Of a DNA stretch of 62,624 bases, positions 17,403 through 26,123 are shown in pieces. The translations under genes were made by a program, and so were the position numbers. The stretch comes from Chamaesiphon sp. GL140_3_metabinner_129_sub (GTDB taxonomy: Bacteria > Cyanobacteriota > Cyanobacteriia > Cyanobacteriales > Chamaesiphonaceae), in the NCBI GenBank assembly GCA_025358725.1, contig JANYIT010000406.1:1-62624 (forward strand). The letters are read 5' to 3'. Position 1 is the stretch's first letter; every line of letters begins with the position of its first letter. The notes beneath the pieces are model-generated. The model worked only from the letters and a program-made list of their open reading frames with translations, was not told the DNA's origin and did not search any database.

Positions 17403-18158
17403 TTAGTCGAGGATATTGACTCCATCATAGACGAGGGAGAGTAATTCACCCCGATCGCTAAATACGGTGGCAGATGGTTTGGGAGTGAGAATTGTGATAT
17501 TTTCAAATGCCCAGCAGCAACCACAAGATTGTGCTAGATCGACAAGAAGCTGGATTTGAGGCATGTCGATGCCAATTTGGTGAAAATAATCAAAATAACT
17601 TAAATAAGCAATGCGATGATCTTGCATCGCGGCTGGTAGCAATAATGGATCCATCTGGGGATAACGCTGTTGGATTTCGGAAATAGAAACTTGGTTTAAA
17701 AAATCTCCGAGTGGATCGAACGCAATATTTTGCTGTTCGCCAATGATTTGAGCACGAGGATTGGCATAAGCTTTAACAACATCAATAAATTCTGGTTCAA
17801 TTTGGCGTTCGATTTCTTGATTACAGCTATCCCAAATTTGTTGTAAAATCCTACTCCCTACATCGACTAAATCTGGACGATTGATCAGAATCGTCATCGC
17901 AGTTAGGGGATTTTCTGTCCACAAAATGCGTGATTTCTCTAAACCAGCATAGCTATAACAAGCATCAATCGCACTTTCTGCTCGATCGCGATCGGTGGTC
18001 CGATCTGCAAGAATTTCATCCCATTTTGTGCGAATTTGGGGAATAAAATCTATTTCTAATTTAACTAGCTTTCGACATTTATTTGGCATTTTTGCTAGAT
18101 ATTTTGTCAGAGATTCACTTGCTGCTGATTCTGTGTGACGATCGGTAAACAATGACAT
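17403..18158 (-). CDS. Hypothetical protein, paralogue of its upstream neighbour (DUF6745-like)
   Basis: 251 residues. Recognisable blocks shared with the next gene upstream: ESAIDACYSYAGLEKSRILW, LINRPDLVDV, LSYFDYFHQIGIDMPQIQ, DLAQSCGCCWAFENITILTPKPS. The last block resembles the C-terminal part of DUF6745-type proteins of cyanobacteria, but I am not certain of that link. It starts 35 nt downstream of the stop of its paralogue, so the two form an operon and arose by tandem duplication. Confidence 0.6.
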   Translation of the reverse strand: MSLFTDRHTESAASESLTKYLAKMPNKCRKLVKLEIDFIPQIRTKWDEILADRTTDRDRAESAIDACYSYAGLEKSRILWTENPLTAMTILINRPDLVDVGSRILQQIWDSCNQEIERQIEPEFIDVVKAYANPRAQIIGEQQNIAFDPLGDFLNQVSISEIQQRYPQMDPLLLPAAMQDHRIAYLSYFDYFHQIGIDMPQIQLLVDLAQSCGCCWAFENITILTPKPSATVFSDRGELLSLVYDGVNILD

Positions 18159-18193
18159 ATTAATTTTAATTAAGTTAATCGATATTTTGATAA

Positions 18194-18952
18194 CTAGGAG
18201 TTACTCAAGATATTTATATCATTATAAATAATACCGATAATCTTCCCCTGGTGATCGATTTTTACTTTTGAAGGTTTGGGAGTAAGGATCGCCAGTCTTT
18301 CAAACGTCCAACACCAACCGCAGGATTTGGCTAGATCGATCGCCGGTTGGATCTGGGGGATATCCAGACCGATCTGCAAGAAATAGTCAAAATAGCCGAG
18401 ATCGCCAATGTGATAATCTTGGAGTGGGGTGGGAATAGTCCGTTCGGTCAGATCGTAGTAAAAATCGTTGACCTCACTCATGACTAGTTCGTTCAATTTA
18501 TCAGTTATTGGGGCAATTTGACGCATCCCAATTGGTGTTTTGATAATATGTTTGGGATTGATCTGTTTTAATACATACGCGGCAGATTTAGGATCGATCG
18601 ATTGCTGAATCTTTAACTCACTTTGCCAAATTTCATTCAGGATAATGCCTGAGACATCCACGAGATCTGGACGATTAATTAAAGTTTTAATTACATTCAG
18701 CGGATGATCTGCCCAAATAATATTGGGGAGATTTAGACCAGCATAGCGATAACAGTCGTTGATACTACTTTCGGCCTGAGGGCGATCGGTAACGGTACTC
18801 CCTAAGATAGTCTGCCAATCAGCTTGAACTTGCTCGATCAAATCGAGTTCTAACTTAACTAATTCACGCTTTTTACTTGCAAATAAATTGTTGAAATAGC
18901 TGTGAGCAGATCCACTAGTATTAGTCTTGCCTTGAGGCTTGAGAAATAACAT
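18194..18952 (-). CDS. Hypothetical protein, tandem paralogue (DUF6745-like)
   Basis: 252 residues with the same blocks in the same order as the downstream gene: ESSINDCYRYAGLNLPNIIW, LINRPDLVDVS, LGYFDYFLQIGLDIPQIQP, DLAKSCGWCWTFERLAILTPKPS. The two copies are well diverged over most of their length, so the duplication is old. No signal peptide or membrane span. Function unknown. Confidence 0.6.
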   Translation of the reverse strand: MLFLKPQGKTNTSGSAHSYFNNLFASKKRELVKLELDLIEQVQADWQTILGSTVTDRPQAESSINDCYRYAGLNLPNIIWADHPLNVIKTLINRPDLVDVSGIILNEIWQSELKIQQSIDPKSAAYVLKQINPKHIIKTPIGMRQIAPITDKLNELVMSEVNDFYYDLTERTIPTPLQDYHIGDLGYFDYFLQIGLDIPQIQPAIDLAKSCGWCWTFERLAILTPKPSKVKIDHQGKIIGIIYNDINILSNS

Positions 18953-19044
18953 ATATAATAGAGAGGTTGATGCCTGAATTTTAGCTAAAAATTGAGTCGA
19001 TCGGCATGGTCAATTTGGCTGATTATAATTGGTAAATAGAATAG

Positions 19045-19614
19045 TTGAGCATTGAGATCGTGAACCAGCACAAGCATACTTTGCGCCGTCAATTTAGCCA
19101 ACAGCGACAGGCGTTGCCAGTAGAAGTCTGGCGATCTCAGAGCGATCTCATCTGTCATCATCTCTCAAACTGTTCCCAATTTATGGGAGCGCAGACAATT
19201 CTTGCCTATCAAAGCTGTAACCAAGAGCCGAGTCTTGACTATTTATTTACTCATACTAACAAGCAATGGGGATTACCTCGCTGTGTCGGTAAAGATCTGC
19301 TGTGGCACTGCTGGCAGCCTTCTGAACCGCTGGTAATTGGAGCTTATGGTATTTTAGAACCCCCGCCAGAATTACCTCAGCTAGAACCAAATAATGTCGA
19401 TCTGATTTTGGTTCCGGCGGTGGCGATCGATGCGGGTGGTTATCGATTGGGCTATGGGGGTGGTTATTACGATCGGTTACGCGCCGATCCATTGTGGCGC
19501 AAGATTCCGACGATCGGGATTGTCTTTGATTTTGCCTATGTGGAGACACTCCCGCTCGAGCCTTGGGATCTCAAGTTAGATATGATTTGTACAGAGTTAG
19601 GTTTTAGGCTTTAG
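19045..19614 (+). CDS. 5-formyltetrahydrofolate cyclo-ligase
   Basis: 189 residues of the 5-FTHF cyclo-ligase (methenyl-THF synthetase) family, which returns 5-formyl-THF to the folate pool using ATP. Seen: LRRQFSQQRQALP at the N-terminus, ILAYQSCNQEP, GILEPP, DLILVPAVAIDAGGYRLGYG and GGGYYDRLRAD, the hallmark folate/ATP-binding region, near residues 131-143. The start is TTG 19045 or GTG 19060; both are weak and neither has a strong ribosome-binding site. Confidence 0.9.
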   Translation: MSIEIVNQHKHTLRRQFSQQRQALPVEVWRSQSDLICHHLSNCSQFMGAQTILAYQSCNQEPSLDYLFTHTNKQWGLPRCVGKDLLWHCWQPSEPLVIGAYGILEPPPELPQLEPNNVDLILVPAVAIDAGGYRLGYGGGYYDRLRADPLWRKIPTIGIVFDFAYVETLPLEPWDLKLDMICTELGFRL

Positions 19615-19666
19615 GTTTCTATTAAATTACTCTTCCCAGTTAAAATGGCTTGGAAACTTAGTGAAT

Positions 19667-20743
19667 CTAACGAATACCTGTCTCTGAAAATGTAAAGAAT
19701 CGACGCTGTAGCCAGAAGGAGACATTAACCAGACCAATTAACAATGGTACTTCCACTAGGGGGCCAACGACAGCGGCAAATGCCACCCCAGAGTTGATAC
19801 CAAACACGGCAATTGCGACAGCAATCGCTAATTCAAAATTGTTGCCCGCAGAGGTAAATGCCACACTAGCGGCTCTAGAGTAGTCAGTCTTAATTCGCCA
19901 CGCCATATAAAAACTCACCAAAAACATCACGACGAAGTAAATAATCATCGGGACAGCAATTCTCACCACATCCAGGGGAATCTGGACGATCAGATTTCCT
20001 TTTAAGCTGAACATGATGACGATCGTCAGTAACAGGGCAATCAAGGTAATTGGGCTAATTTTGGGGATAAATATTTCGTGGTACCACTGTTTCCCCTTCG
20101 CCTTTACCAAGAAAAACCGCGTGAAAAATCCTGCCAAAAAAGGAATGCCCAAATAAATCATCACACTCTGAGCAATTTCTGCAATGCTGACATTTACCAC
20201 ACTGCTCTTTAGTCCAAACAGGGGCGGTAATACAGTCAAAAAGAACCAGGCATAGGGACTGTAGAAAATCACCTGAAAGATACTATTAAAAGCCACTAAT
20301 CCGGCTGTATACTCAGTATTTCCCCGTGCGAGGTCGCTCCAGACCACCACCATCGCAATACACCGCGCTAACCCAATCAGAATCAATCCCACCATATATT
20401 CGGGATAGTCTCGTAAGAAGACGATCGCCAGGAGAAACATCAAAATTGGGCCAATAATCCAGTTCTGAACTAGAGAGATCGCCAAAACATTACCATTACG
20501 AAAAACATCGTTTAGTTCCTCATAACGCACTTTCGCCAACGGTGGATACATCATCAAAATTAGACCGATCGCGATCGGAATATTGGTAGTACCAACCTGA
20601 AATTGATTAATCACTGCATCGACAGATGGAAAGAAGTAGCCAATTCCCACGCCGATTGCCATTGCGAGAAAAATCCACAGCGTCAGGAATCGGTCTAGAA
20701 ATGAGAGCTTTTTCCGAGGTATTGGCACAGAATTAGGAGTCAT
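19667..20743 (-). CDS. arsB: Arsenite efflux transporter, ACR3 family
   Basis: About 358 residues with around ten membrane spans: [64 protein letters not shown] with the conserved Cys, and [21 protein letters not shown]. These are ACR3 hallmarks. It exports As(III) produced by the reductase of the same cluster. ATG 20743 follows the arsH stop after 2 nt; a TTG overlapping that stop is the alternative start. Last gene of the arsC-arsH-acr3 operon. Confidence 0.94.
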   Translation of the reverse strand: MTPNSVPIPRKKLSFLDRFLTLWIFLAMAIGVGIGYFFPSVDAVINQFQVGTTNIPIAIGLILMMYPPLAKVRYEELNDVFRNGNVLAISLVQNWIIGPILMFLLAIVFLRDYPEYMVGLILIGLARCIAMVVVWSDLARGNTEYTAGLVAFNSIFQVIFYSPYAWFFLTVLPPLFGLKSSVVNVSIAEIAQSVMIYLGIPFLAGFFTRFFLVKAKGKQWYHEIFIPKISPITLIALLLTIVIMFSLKGNLIVQIPLDVVRIAVPMIIYFVVMFLVSFYMAWRIKTDYSRAASVAFTSAGNNFELAIAVAIAVFGINSGVAFAAVVGPLVEVPLLIGLVNVSFWLQRRFFTFSETGIR

Positions 20744-20745
20744 GA

Positions 20746-21384
20746 TCAAACCTGTTGAGATTGAATTTCTAGGGCACGGGCAGCGGCTTTGCGTTCGCTA
20801 TATTGATCGGTCAAATCGTCTACTCGATCGCGCAATAAGAGCGTAAACTTGTACAATTCTTCCATCACATCGACGACTCGATCTCGATAGTCAGAATCTT
20901 TCATCGTTCCATCTTCATGAAACTCCTGATAAGCCTTGGCTACCGATGACTGATTGGGAATCGTAAACATCCGCATCCATCGCCCTAACAGCCGCATGGT
21001 GTTGACAGCATTAAAAGACTGCGAACCCCCACTTACCTGCATTACAGCTAATGTGCGACCTTGTGTCGGTCTGACAGCTCCAATTGACAGGGGAATCCAA
21101 TCGATCTGATTTTTGAGAATGCCCGTAATTTGTCCGTGCATTTCTGGACTAGACCAAACTTGCCCTTCTGACCACAGGCTTAATTCGCGCAATTCTTGTA
21201 CTTTTGGATGAGTATCGGGCACGCTACCATAGAGTGGCAATTCACGCGGATCGAAAAACTTTACCTCTGCGCCAAACTCTTGAATAATTCGGGCGGCTTC
21301 TTCGGCAACTAGGCGACTGTAGGAACGTTCTCGGAGTGAGCCGTATAAAAATAATATTCTGGGTGGATGAGTCGATTTAGGCAT
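20746..21384 (-). CDS. arsH: ArsH, NADPH-dependent FMN reductase/organoarsenical oxidase
   Basis: 212 residues. FMN phosphate loop [20 protein letters not shown] near 10-30, then [21 protein letters not shown] and [20 protein letters not shown], typical of ArsH. The family is a flavoprotein that oxidises trivalent organoarsenicals or reduces other substrates. Middle gene of the operon, nearly touching acr3. A composite palindromic repeat lies between arsH and arsC. Confidence 0.93.
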   Translation of the reverse strand: MPKSTHPPRILFLYGSLRERSYSRLVAEEAARIIQEFGAEVKFFDPRELPLYGSVPDTHPKVQELRELSLWSEGQVWSSPEMHGQITGILKNQIDWIPLSIGAVRPTQGRTLAVMQVSGGSQSFNAVNTMRLLGRWMRMFTIPNQSSVAKAYQEFHEDGTMKDSDYRDRVVDVMEELYKFTLLLRDRVDDLTDQYSERKAAARALEIQSQQV

Positions 21385-21402
21385 AGATTATTTGTTGGTG
21401 CA

Positions 21403-21476
21403 TATCCCCGACTTCTCGAAGAAGCGGCTCGCGCCCGCCCTAGTTTCCCGACGGTTTAGCGAGACAGTCGGGGATA
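21403..21476. repeat. Composite palindromic repeat between arsC and arsH
   Basis: Starts tatccccgacttctcgaag and ends cagtcggggata, so the outer arms pair, with an inner GC-rich stretch (gcggctcgcgcccgccc). It is a longer relative of the 33-nt REP-like palindrome found at 41231, 42278 and elsewhere. Confidence 0.55.
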
Positions 21477-21497
21477 TAACGTCTCCATTTACCTGAG

Positions 21498-21887
21498 TTA
21501 AACTGATTCAATTAATTTAGTCACTCGTTCACGAATTTCTTCTCGGACTCTGGGAAAGATTTCGGGTTGTTCAGCAGGATCGTCGAGTTGCCAATCTTGA
21601 AATACCTCGCGTGTCACCCATGCTGGTGGCAAATTCACACCACAGCCACACAGCGAAATTACCACATCAAAATCTTCGGCTTTAAATTCGCTCAAAGCTT
21701 TCGAGGTTTGACTGGTAATATCAATACCAGCATCTTTCATCGTGGCGATCGCTTCTGGACGTACTTGACTAGCCTCTAAACCAGAACTGGTAACTTCAAT
21801 CTTGCCTGTGCCTAAATGCTGCGCGAAACCTTCAGCCATCTGAGATCGAGCTGAATTCTTTTTGCAAACAAACATTACTCGTTTCAT
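21498..21887 (-). CDS. arsC: Arsenate reductase ArsC, low-molecular-weight phosphatase fold
   Basis: About 129 residues. The P-loop-like VMFVCKKNSARSQMAEGF near residues 4-21 has the catalytic Cys, followed by redox-type cysteines in VISLCGCGVNLPPAW and the acid motif FQDWQLDDPAEQ. It reduces As(V) to As(III) for export by ACR3. The start is ATG 21887 (MKRVMF); the open frame reads on through the operator region but that is unlikely to be translated. First gene of the operon, divergent from arsR. Confidence 0.93.
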   Translation of the reverse strand: MKRVMFVCKKNSARSQMAEGFAQHLGTGKIEVTSSGLEASQVRPEAIATMKDAGIDITSQTSKALSEFKAEDFDVVISLCGCGVNLPPAWVTREVFQDWQLDDPAEQPEIFPRVREEIRERVTKLIESV

Positions 21888-21965
21888 AGTTATATTGATG
21901 CAAGTCGATATTGATGAATGTCGATATTTTATCAACCAACATTGATTTATGTCAATATAGAATTT
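21888..21965. promoter_or_regulatory. Divergent arsC/arsR promoter with three ArsR operator-like dyads
   Basis: Three 20-bp imperfect dyads of the form ATATTGA-N6-TCRATAT: 21892-21911, 21908-21927 (overlapping the first by 4 bp) and 21939-21958. They fill the space between the two start codons and fit ArsR/SmtB-type autoregulated divergent control. Confidence 0.65.
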
Positions 21966-22295
21966 ATGAAATCTTTAAATTTGCCGATTGCTTGTTGCCC
22001 ACCGCTATTGGCTGGTCGCCTGACTGGTTCAGAAGCTGCTAGTGTAGCGGCTCTATTCCGAGTCTTGGGCGAACCAGCACGGCTCCAGTTGCTGAGTTTA
22101 ATCGCTGCCCAGCCGAGCGGGGAGGTCTGTGCCTGCGAATTGGTAGAATCTTTAGGACTTTCTCAGCCAACAGTGAGCCATCACCTCAAGGTGATGTATG
22201 AGGCAGGTTTATTGACGAAGCAGCGACGGGGTACTTGGATCTATTATCGAATTGTCCAGGAACAATTGCTGTGCATTCGCGATGTTCTAGGTTAG
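21966..22295 (+). CDS. arsR: ArsR-family arsenic-responsive repressor
   Basis: 109 residues from ATG 21966. Winged-helix core: AALFRVLGEPARLQLLSLIA, CACELVESLGLSQPTVSHHLKVMYEAGLLTKQRRGTWIYYRI. The ELxxxxxLSxxxVSxHL pattern with CAC in the recognition helix region is typical of arsenite-sensing ArsR. An extra Cys pair (IACCPP) lies near the N-terminus. It should repress both itself and the arsC-arsH-acr3 operon through the dyads upstream. Confidence 0.93.
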   Translation: MKSLNLPIACCPPLLAGRLTGSEAASVAALFRVLGEPARLQLLSLIAAQPSGEVCACELVESLGLSQPTVSHHLKVMYEAGLLTKQRRGTWIYYRIVQEQLLCIRDVLG

Positions 22296-22852
22296 TTGGA
22301 TCGTTGGCGTAGCCTCTCCTGCGGAGAATCGATCGATATATATCTCCGTCATCATCGGGAGATTAAGTGTCTACATTTATATTGATAACACTCTATATTT
22401 GCATGTATCGATATATCTGGAGATCTTAGCTGAAGTCGATTCTCTTGCTCCAGAGGCTACACCAACGAGTGTGTGAAGTGATCGACTGCGCCTAATATAC
22501 TATCTGAACTATGATTTATCTGATTAATAGATAGATTATGATTGTCGGCTAGCAGTTCATCAAAGTTCATCATTCAATCATTCTAATCACAGTTCAGATA
22601 ATGTTATGGCGTTTATATGTATATCGATAGTGGTCTATATTCGCTTATCTAGATATTGATCGTCATCGATATAGATCGAGATCGTGGTTGAGATTGATCG
22701 AGCGTGCCCGATGCTAAACAGCTCCTATATACGTCCAAATTGCCACAATATATTCGCCACGATCGAGATTAATATTCAGTGTCTACACTTATATCGATAG
22801 TGATTTATATTCATTTTACTTAAATATTGACCACTATCGATATAGATCGAGA
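22296..22852. other. Repeat-rich intergenic region with decayed copies of the gatA 3' end
   Basis: 557 nt without a defensible gene. A repeat copy (gttggcgtagcctctcctg, 22303-22326) and its inverted partner (ccagaggctacaccaacga, near 22449-22468) bracket about 165 bp. Two tandem blocks, about 22608-22740 and 22780-22900, align over more than 110 bp; the second is the end of gatA plus a long hairpin (tatcgatagtg ... cactatcgata). Confidence 0.55.
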
Positions 22853-24301
22853 TCATAGTTGAGGCGATCGAGTGTGCCAGGTAGTAGACTGCTCATAAAC
22901 ATGGGCAACTTGGAGCAAGAGATCTTCACGCAGTACATTACTAATTAGTTGCAATCCGATCGGCATTCCTTTGTCGTCAAAACCGCAGGGGATACTAATT
23001 CCAGGTAATCCAGCCAGGTTAACGGGAATCGTCATCAAGTCAGAAAGATACATGCTCAACGGATCGGCAGTTTTTTCACCAGCTTTAAAGGCAGTCGTCG
23101 GCGCAGTTGGGGTAATCAGAATATCTACCTGACTAAAAGCCGCTTCAAAATCTTGTTTGATCAACGTCCGTACCTTTTGAGCCTTGAGATAATATGCGTC
23201 GTAATAACCCGCCGAAAGTGCGTAAGTACCGAGCATAATTCGGCGTTTGACTTCCGCACCAAATCCGGCGGCTCTAGTCTTGGTATACATCGACATCAGA
23301 TTGTCAGCCTCTGCCCGAAATCCATATTTTACACCATCATAACGGGCTAAATTAGCCGATGCTTCGGAAGGAGCAATGACGTAATAAGTAGGTAAACCAT
23401 AGCGAAAACGGGGACAGGAAATTTCTTGAATTTCTGCACCGAGCGATCGGAAATGCTTGATCGATTGGCGGACTGATTCAGCGACTTGGGGATCTAAACC
23501 TTCACCAAAAGTTTCGGTAATAATCCCGATTTTCAAACCTTTGGGTAAGTCTGGGGTGAGCAATTGGGAGTATTTGGGAGTCTCGACTTTGAGACTAGTA
23601 GAATCTTTGGGATCGTAACCGACGATCGCTTCTAATAAGATTGCAGCATCTTCAACTGTCCGCGCAAATGGGCCGATTTGATCCAAGGAAGACGCATAAG
23701 CAACCAATCCGAATCTAGACACCAATCCATAGGTCGGTTTTAGCCCCACCACACCACAAAAAGAAGCTGGTTGACGAATCGAGCCACCAGTGTCAGAACC
23801 GAGCGATACAACGCATTCTGACCCCGCTACCGCAGCAGCCGAACCACCGGAAGATCCGCCTGGTACGCGCTCTAAATCCCAGGGATTGGCGGTGACTTGA
23901 TAAGCAGAATTTTCGGTGGAACTGCCCATCGCAAATTCGTCGAGGTTAGTTTTACCGAGGGATACTGCGCCTAGATCTTTGAGCTTTTGGGTGACGGTGG
24001 ATTCGTAGGGTGGGACAAAGCCTTCTAAGATCTTGGAACCACAGGTAGTCGCAATCCCCTGGGTACACATATTCTCTTTGAGCGCGATCGGAATCCCAGC
24101 TAAGAGTCCAATTTCCTCTCCTGCGGCAATTTTGGCATCTACTAATCTTGCCTGTTCGAGGGCTTGAGTGGGTGTGGTACAGAGGAAACTACGAAGTTTG
24201 GGTTCGAGCTGCTCGACACGATCGATCGCTGCTGTGGCGATTTCTACTGCTGATCGTTGTTTGGTGACAAGCTGATGGTGCAACTCGCGAATAGATGCCA
24301 T
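22853..24301 (-). CDS. gatA: Asp-tRNA(Asn)/Glu-tRNA(Gln) amidotransferase subunit A
   Basis: 482 residues, full-length GatA. The amidase Ser-cisSer-Lys triad region is visible: [14 protein letters not shown] (Lys), [38 protein letters not shown]. It releases ammonia from glutamine for transamidation of mischarged tRNAs in the GatCAB complex. gatB and gatC are not adjacent, as is common in cyanobacteria. The final codons (HTRSPQL) fall inside a block that is duplicated downstream. Confidence 0.96.
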   Translation of the reverse strand: MASIRELHHQLVTKQRSAVEIATAAIDRVEQLEPKLRSFLCTTPTQALEQARLVDAKIAAGEEIGLLAGIPIALKENMCTQGIATTCGSKILEGFVPPYESTVTQKLKDLGAVSLGKTNLDEFAMGSSTENSAYQVTANPWDLERVPGGSSGGSAAAVAGSECVVSLGSDTGGSIRQPASFCGVVGLKPTYGLVSRFGLVAYASSLDQIGPFARTVEDAAILLEAIVGYDPKDSTSLKVETPKYSQLLTPDLPKGLKIGIITETFGEGLDPQVAESVRQSIKHFRSLGAEIQEISCPRFRYGLPTYYVIAPSEASANLARYDGVKYGFRAEADNLMSMYTKTRAAGFGAEVKRRIMLGTYALSAGYYDAYYLKAQKVRTLIKQDFEAAFSQVDILITPTAPTTAFKAGEKTADPLSMYLSDLMTIPVNLAGLPGISIPCGFDDKGMPIGLQLISNVLREDLLLQVAHVYEQSTTWHTRSPQL

Positions 24302-24452
24302 GTGAATTAGGGGTGAGGGATGAGGTGTTAGATGTTAGGTGTTAGAAAATTTAAAGATGAAGCTTTAGAGTCTTTTGACTGGTAAGGATGCAAACGCAAT
24401 CAAGCCTAACATTTAAAGCCTAACATTTAAAGTAAAGCCTAAAGCCTAACAT

Positions 24453-25298
24453 CTAACTTGCGACTAAATTAAACACCGAAATTTCGGGACGACAGTTAAA
24501 TCGAGCGTGGATTTTGATCATCCCAATCCCTCGGTTAGTATATTGAATCATCTTCCCAACTTGATAGCGTCCGAGGGGATATTTTATCGCGTAATTGGGT
24601 AGATATCCGTTATAAAAAGGGATCCGGATCTGTCCACCGTGAGAGTGTCCAGATAACTGTAGCCCAAATCGTCCAGTTGCCGCAGTGTCATCAGCAAAAT
24701 CTGGCTCATGGGCGAGCATAATTGCCGCCCCAGTCGGCGGTAATTGGGCAAGTACACGATCTAGTCTGGCTTGTTGAGCAAAAACATCGCCAACGCCAGC
24801 AATATGTAATGTTGCATTATTCCGGTTCAGGGTGTAAACGGTATTTTCGAGGAGCGTAATCCCTGCTTGCTTTAAAGCTGTACGGATGGGGGTTGGATCG
24901 TTGTAGACATCATGATTACCTAATACAGATATAGTTCGATCGCGTGGATGCAATTTGGCTAGCGTATCTAATAATTCGATATGCTGTCTGGGTAATCGAC
25001 TGATATGATCTCCGGTGATGACTACCAAATCTGGATTTTGGGCATTGACAGCCTCGACAACTCTTTCTAACTGGGATCGATCTGTCCCATCACCAGCGTG
25101 GAGATCGGTGATTTGGACAATTCGATAACCATCAAATGCTCGATCTAATTTAGGTAAATTGATCTCGATTTGCTTGACTTCAAACCAAATTGGTTCAATT
25201 TTATGAGCGTAAATACTGCCTAGAAAGATCAGCGCACAGCCTATCAACAGGACTTTGATTACTTTGACTAAGACTGATCTGAATTTAGGTATACGCAC
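24453..25298 (-). CDS. Membrane-anchored metallophosphoesterase (YaeI-like)
   Basis: 281 residues. One N-terminal membrane span (VLLIGCALIFLGSIYA), then calcineurin-type metal-binding motifs: VQITDLHAGDG (Asp, His), VVITGDHISR (GD), VLGNHDVYND (GNHD), MLAHEPDFADD and LSGHSHGGQIRIP (GHxH). The order and spacing match YaeI/YkuE-type phosphodiesterases, some of which act on UDP-diacylglucosamine or other envelope substrates. It starts 7 nt after the stop of nothing on this strand but lies 7 nt downstream of the kinase-like gene end, so both may share a transcript. Confidence 0.88.
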   Translation of the reverse strand: MRIPKFRSVLVKVIKVLLIGCALIFLGSIYAHKIEPIWFEVKQIEINLPKLDRAFDGYRIVQITDLHAGDGTDRSQLERVVEAVNAQNPDLVVITGDHISRLPRQHIELLDTLAKLHPRDRTISVLGNHDVYNDPTPIRTALKQAGITLLENTVYTLNRNNATLHIAGVGDVFAQQARLDRVLAQLPPTGAAIMLAHEPDFADDTAATGRFGLQLSGHSHGGQIRIPFYNGYLPNYAIKYPLGRYQVGKMIQYTNRGIGMIKIHARFNCRPEISVFNLVAS

Positions 25299-25305
25299 GA
25301 TTGAA

Positions 25306-26028
25306 TTAGGCTTTAGGCTTTAAGTTAGTTGGTAATAGTACTCGAAACTTCGATCCAACACCGACTTGACTGGTAACTGAGATCGAGCCACCACAACGCA
25401 CGAGGATATTTTGGACAACCGTCAAACCTAATCCTGCGCCACGATCGTTTGGTAAACTGCGGACGCGATAAAATCGATTAAAAATCTTGGGAATTTCTGC
25501 TGGCGGAATTCCGATCCCTGTATCTCGAAACTCTAATTGAATAAATTCACCTTGTGTAGAAGCTTGTACAAAAACTTGCCCGCCATCAGGGGTATATTTA
25601 ATCCCATTGTGCAACAGATCGATCGCCAGTTGCCGCAACCACGTCTCAATACAGATAATTGGGGGTAAATTGTCGGGAACAGTATAGCCCAATCTAACCC
25701 CTTTTTCTTCGGCCAATGGTTGATAGGTGCTGACAATCCCTGGAATAATTTGGGAGAGTTGGATTGGTACTATTTCAGATGGATCTGGGGTCCGATTGAT
25801 TGCCAGCAGTCTAGTTACACCACTAATTAATAAGTTTTGGCGATCGCATTCACCCCGAATTAGTCCCAGGTATCTTTGTCGTTGCGCTTGTTTAAGCACG
25901 GGAGATTCGAGTAATTTGAGTGCCGTTTTAATATTAGTTAATGGTGTACACAACTCTTGCATCAAATGCGCGATCGGCTCATCTTTGAATTCACCTAAGT
26001 TTAAGTCTGGAAGCGCAGTTTTTTCCAT
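25306..26028 (-). CDS. Histidine-kinase-like protein lacking the canonical phospho-acceptor His
   Basis: About 240 residues from ATG 26028. The DHp-like helix reads LMQELCTPLTNIKTALKLLES: the usual SHELRTPL His is replaced by Gln. The ATPase domain is intact: LRQLAIDLLHNGIKYTPDGG (N-box), LEFRDTGIGIPP (G1), NRFYRVRS, and DRGAGLGLTVVQNIL (G2). No sensor domain or membrane span. It may be a pseudokinase, a phosphatase or a partner of another kinase. The open frame extends 21 codons upstream through heptad repeats (NLPITHYPLPITHYP), which I exclude. It ends 7 nt before the phosphoesterase start. Confidence 0.75.
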   Translation of the reverse strand: MEKTALPDLNLGEFKDEPIAHLMQELCTPLTNIKTALKLLESPVLKQAQRQRYLGLIRGECDRQNLLISGVTRLLAINRTPDPSEIVPIQLSQIIPGIVSTYQPLAEEKGVRLGYTVPDNLPPIICIETWLRQLAIDLLHNGIKYTPDGGQVFVQASTQGEFIQLEFRDTGIGIPPAEIPKIFNRFYRVRSLPNDRGAGLGLTVVQNILVRCGGSISVTSQVGVGSKFRVLLPTNLKPKA

Positions 26029-26041
26029 CAACGGGGAAGTT

Positions 26042-26083
26042 GGGTAATGGGTAATGGGTAATGGGTAATGGGTAATGGGTAAA
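26042..26083. repeat. Heptanucleotide tandem repeat (gggtaat)
   Basis: About six direct copies of gggtaat in a row. Short tandemly repeated heptamers of this kind are known in cyanobacterial genomes and often create spurious PITHYP-type translations. Confidence 0.9.
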
Positions 26084-26123
26084 TTTACCAACTCCCATTT
26101 CCCTAAAGCCTAAAGCCTAAAGC

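Noticed and set aside
22303-22468. Inverted repeat-bracketed segment as a possible transposon
   Set aside because: The ends match a common interspersed repeat and the 165-bp interior has no coding capacity or clear duplication of a target site.
26042-26083. Heptad tandem repeat as a CRISPR array
   Set aside because: The unit is only 7 bp and there are no spacers.
26029-26091. N-terminal extension of the kinase-like protein (NLPITHYPLPITHYP)
   Set aside because: It is the translation of gggtaat heptad repeats and has no counterpart in the family.
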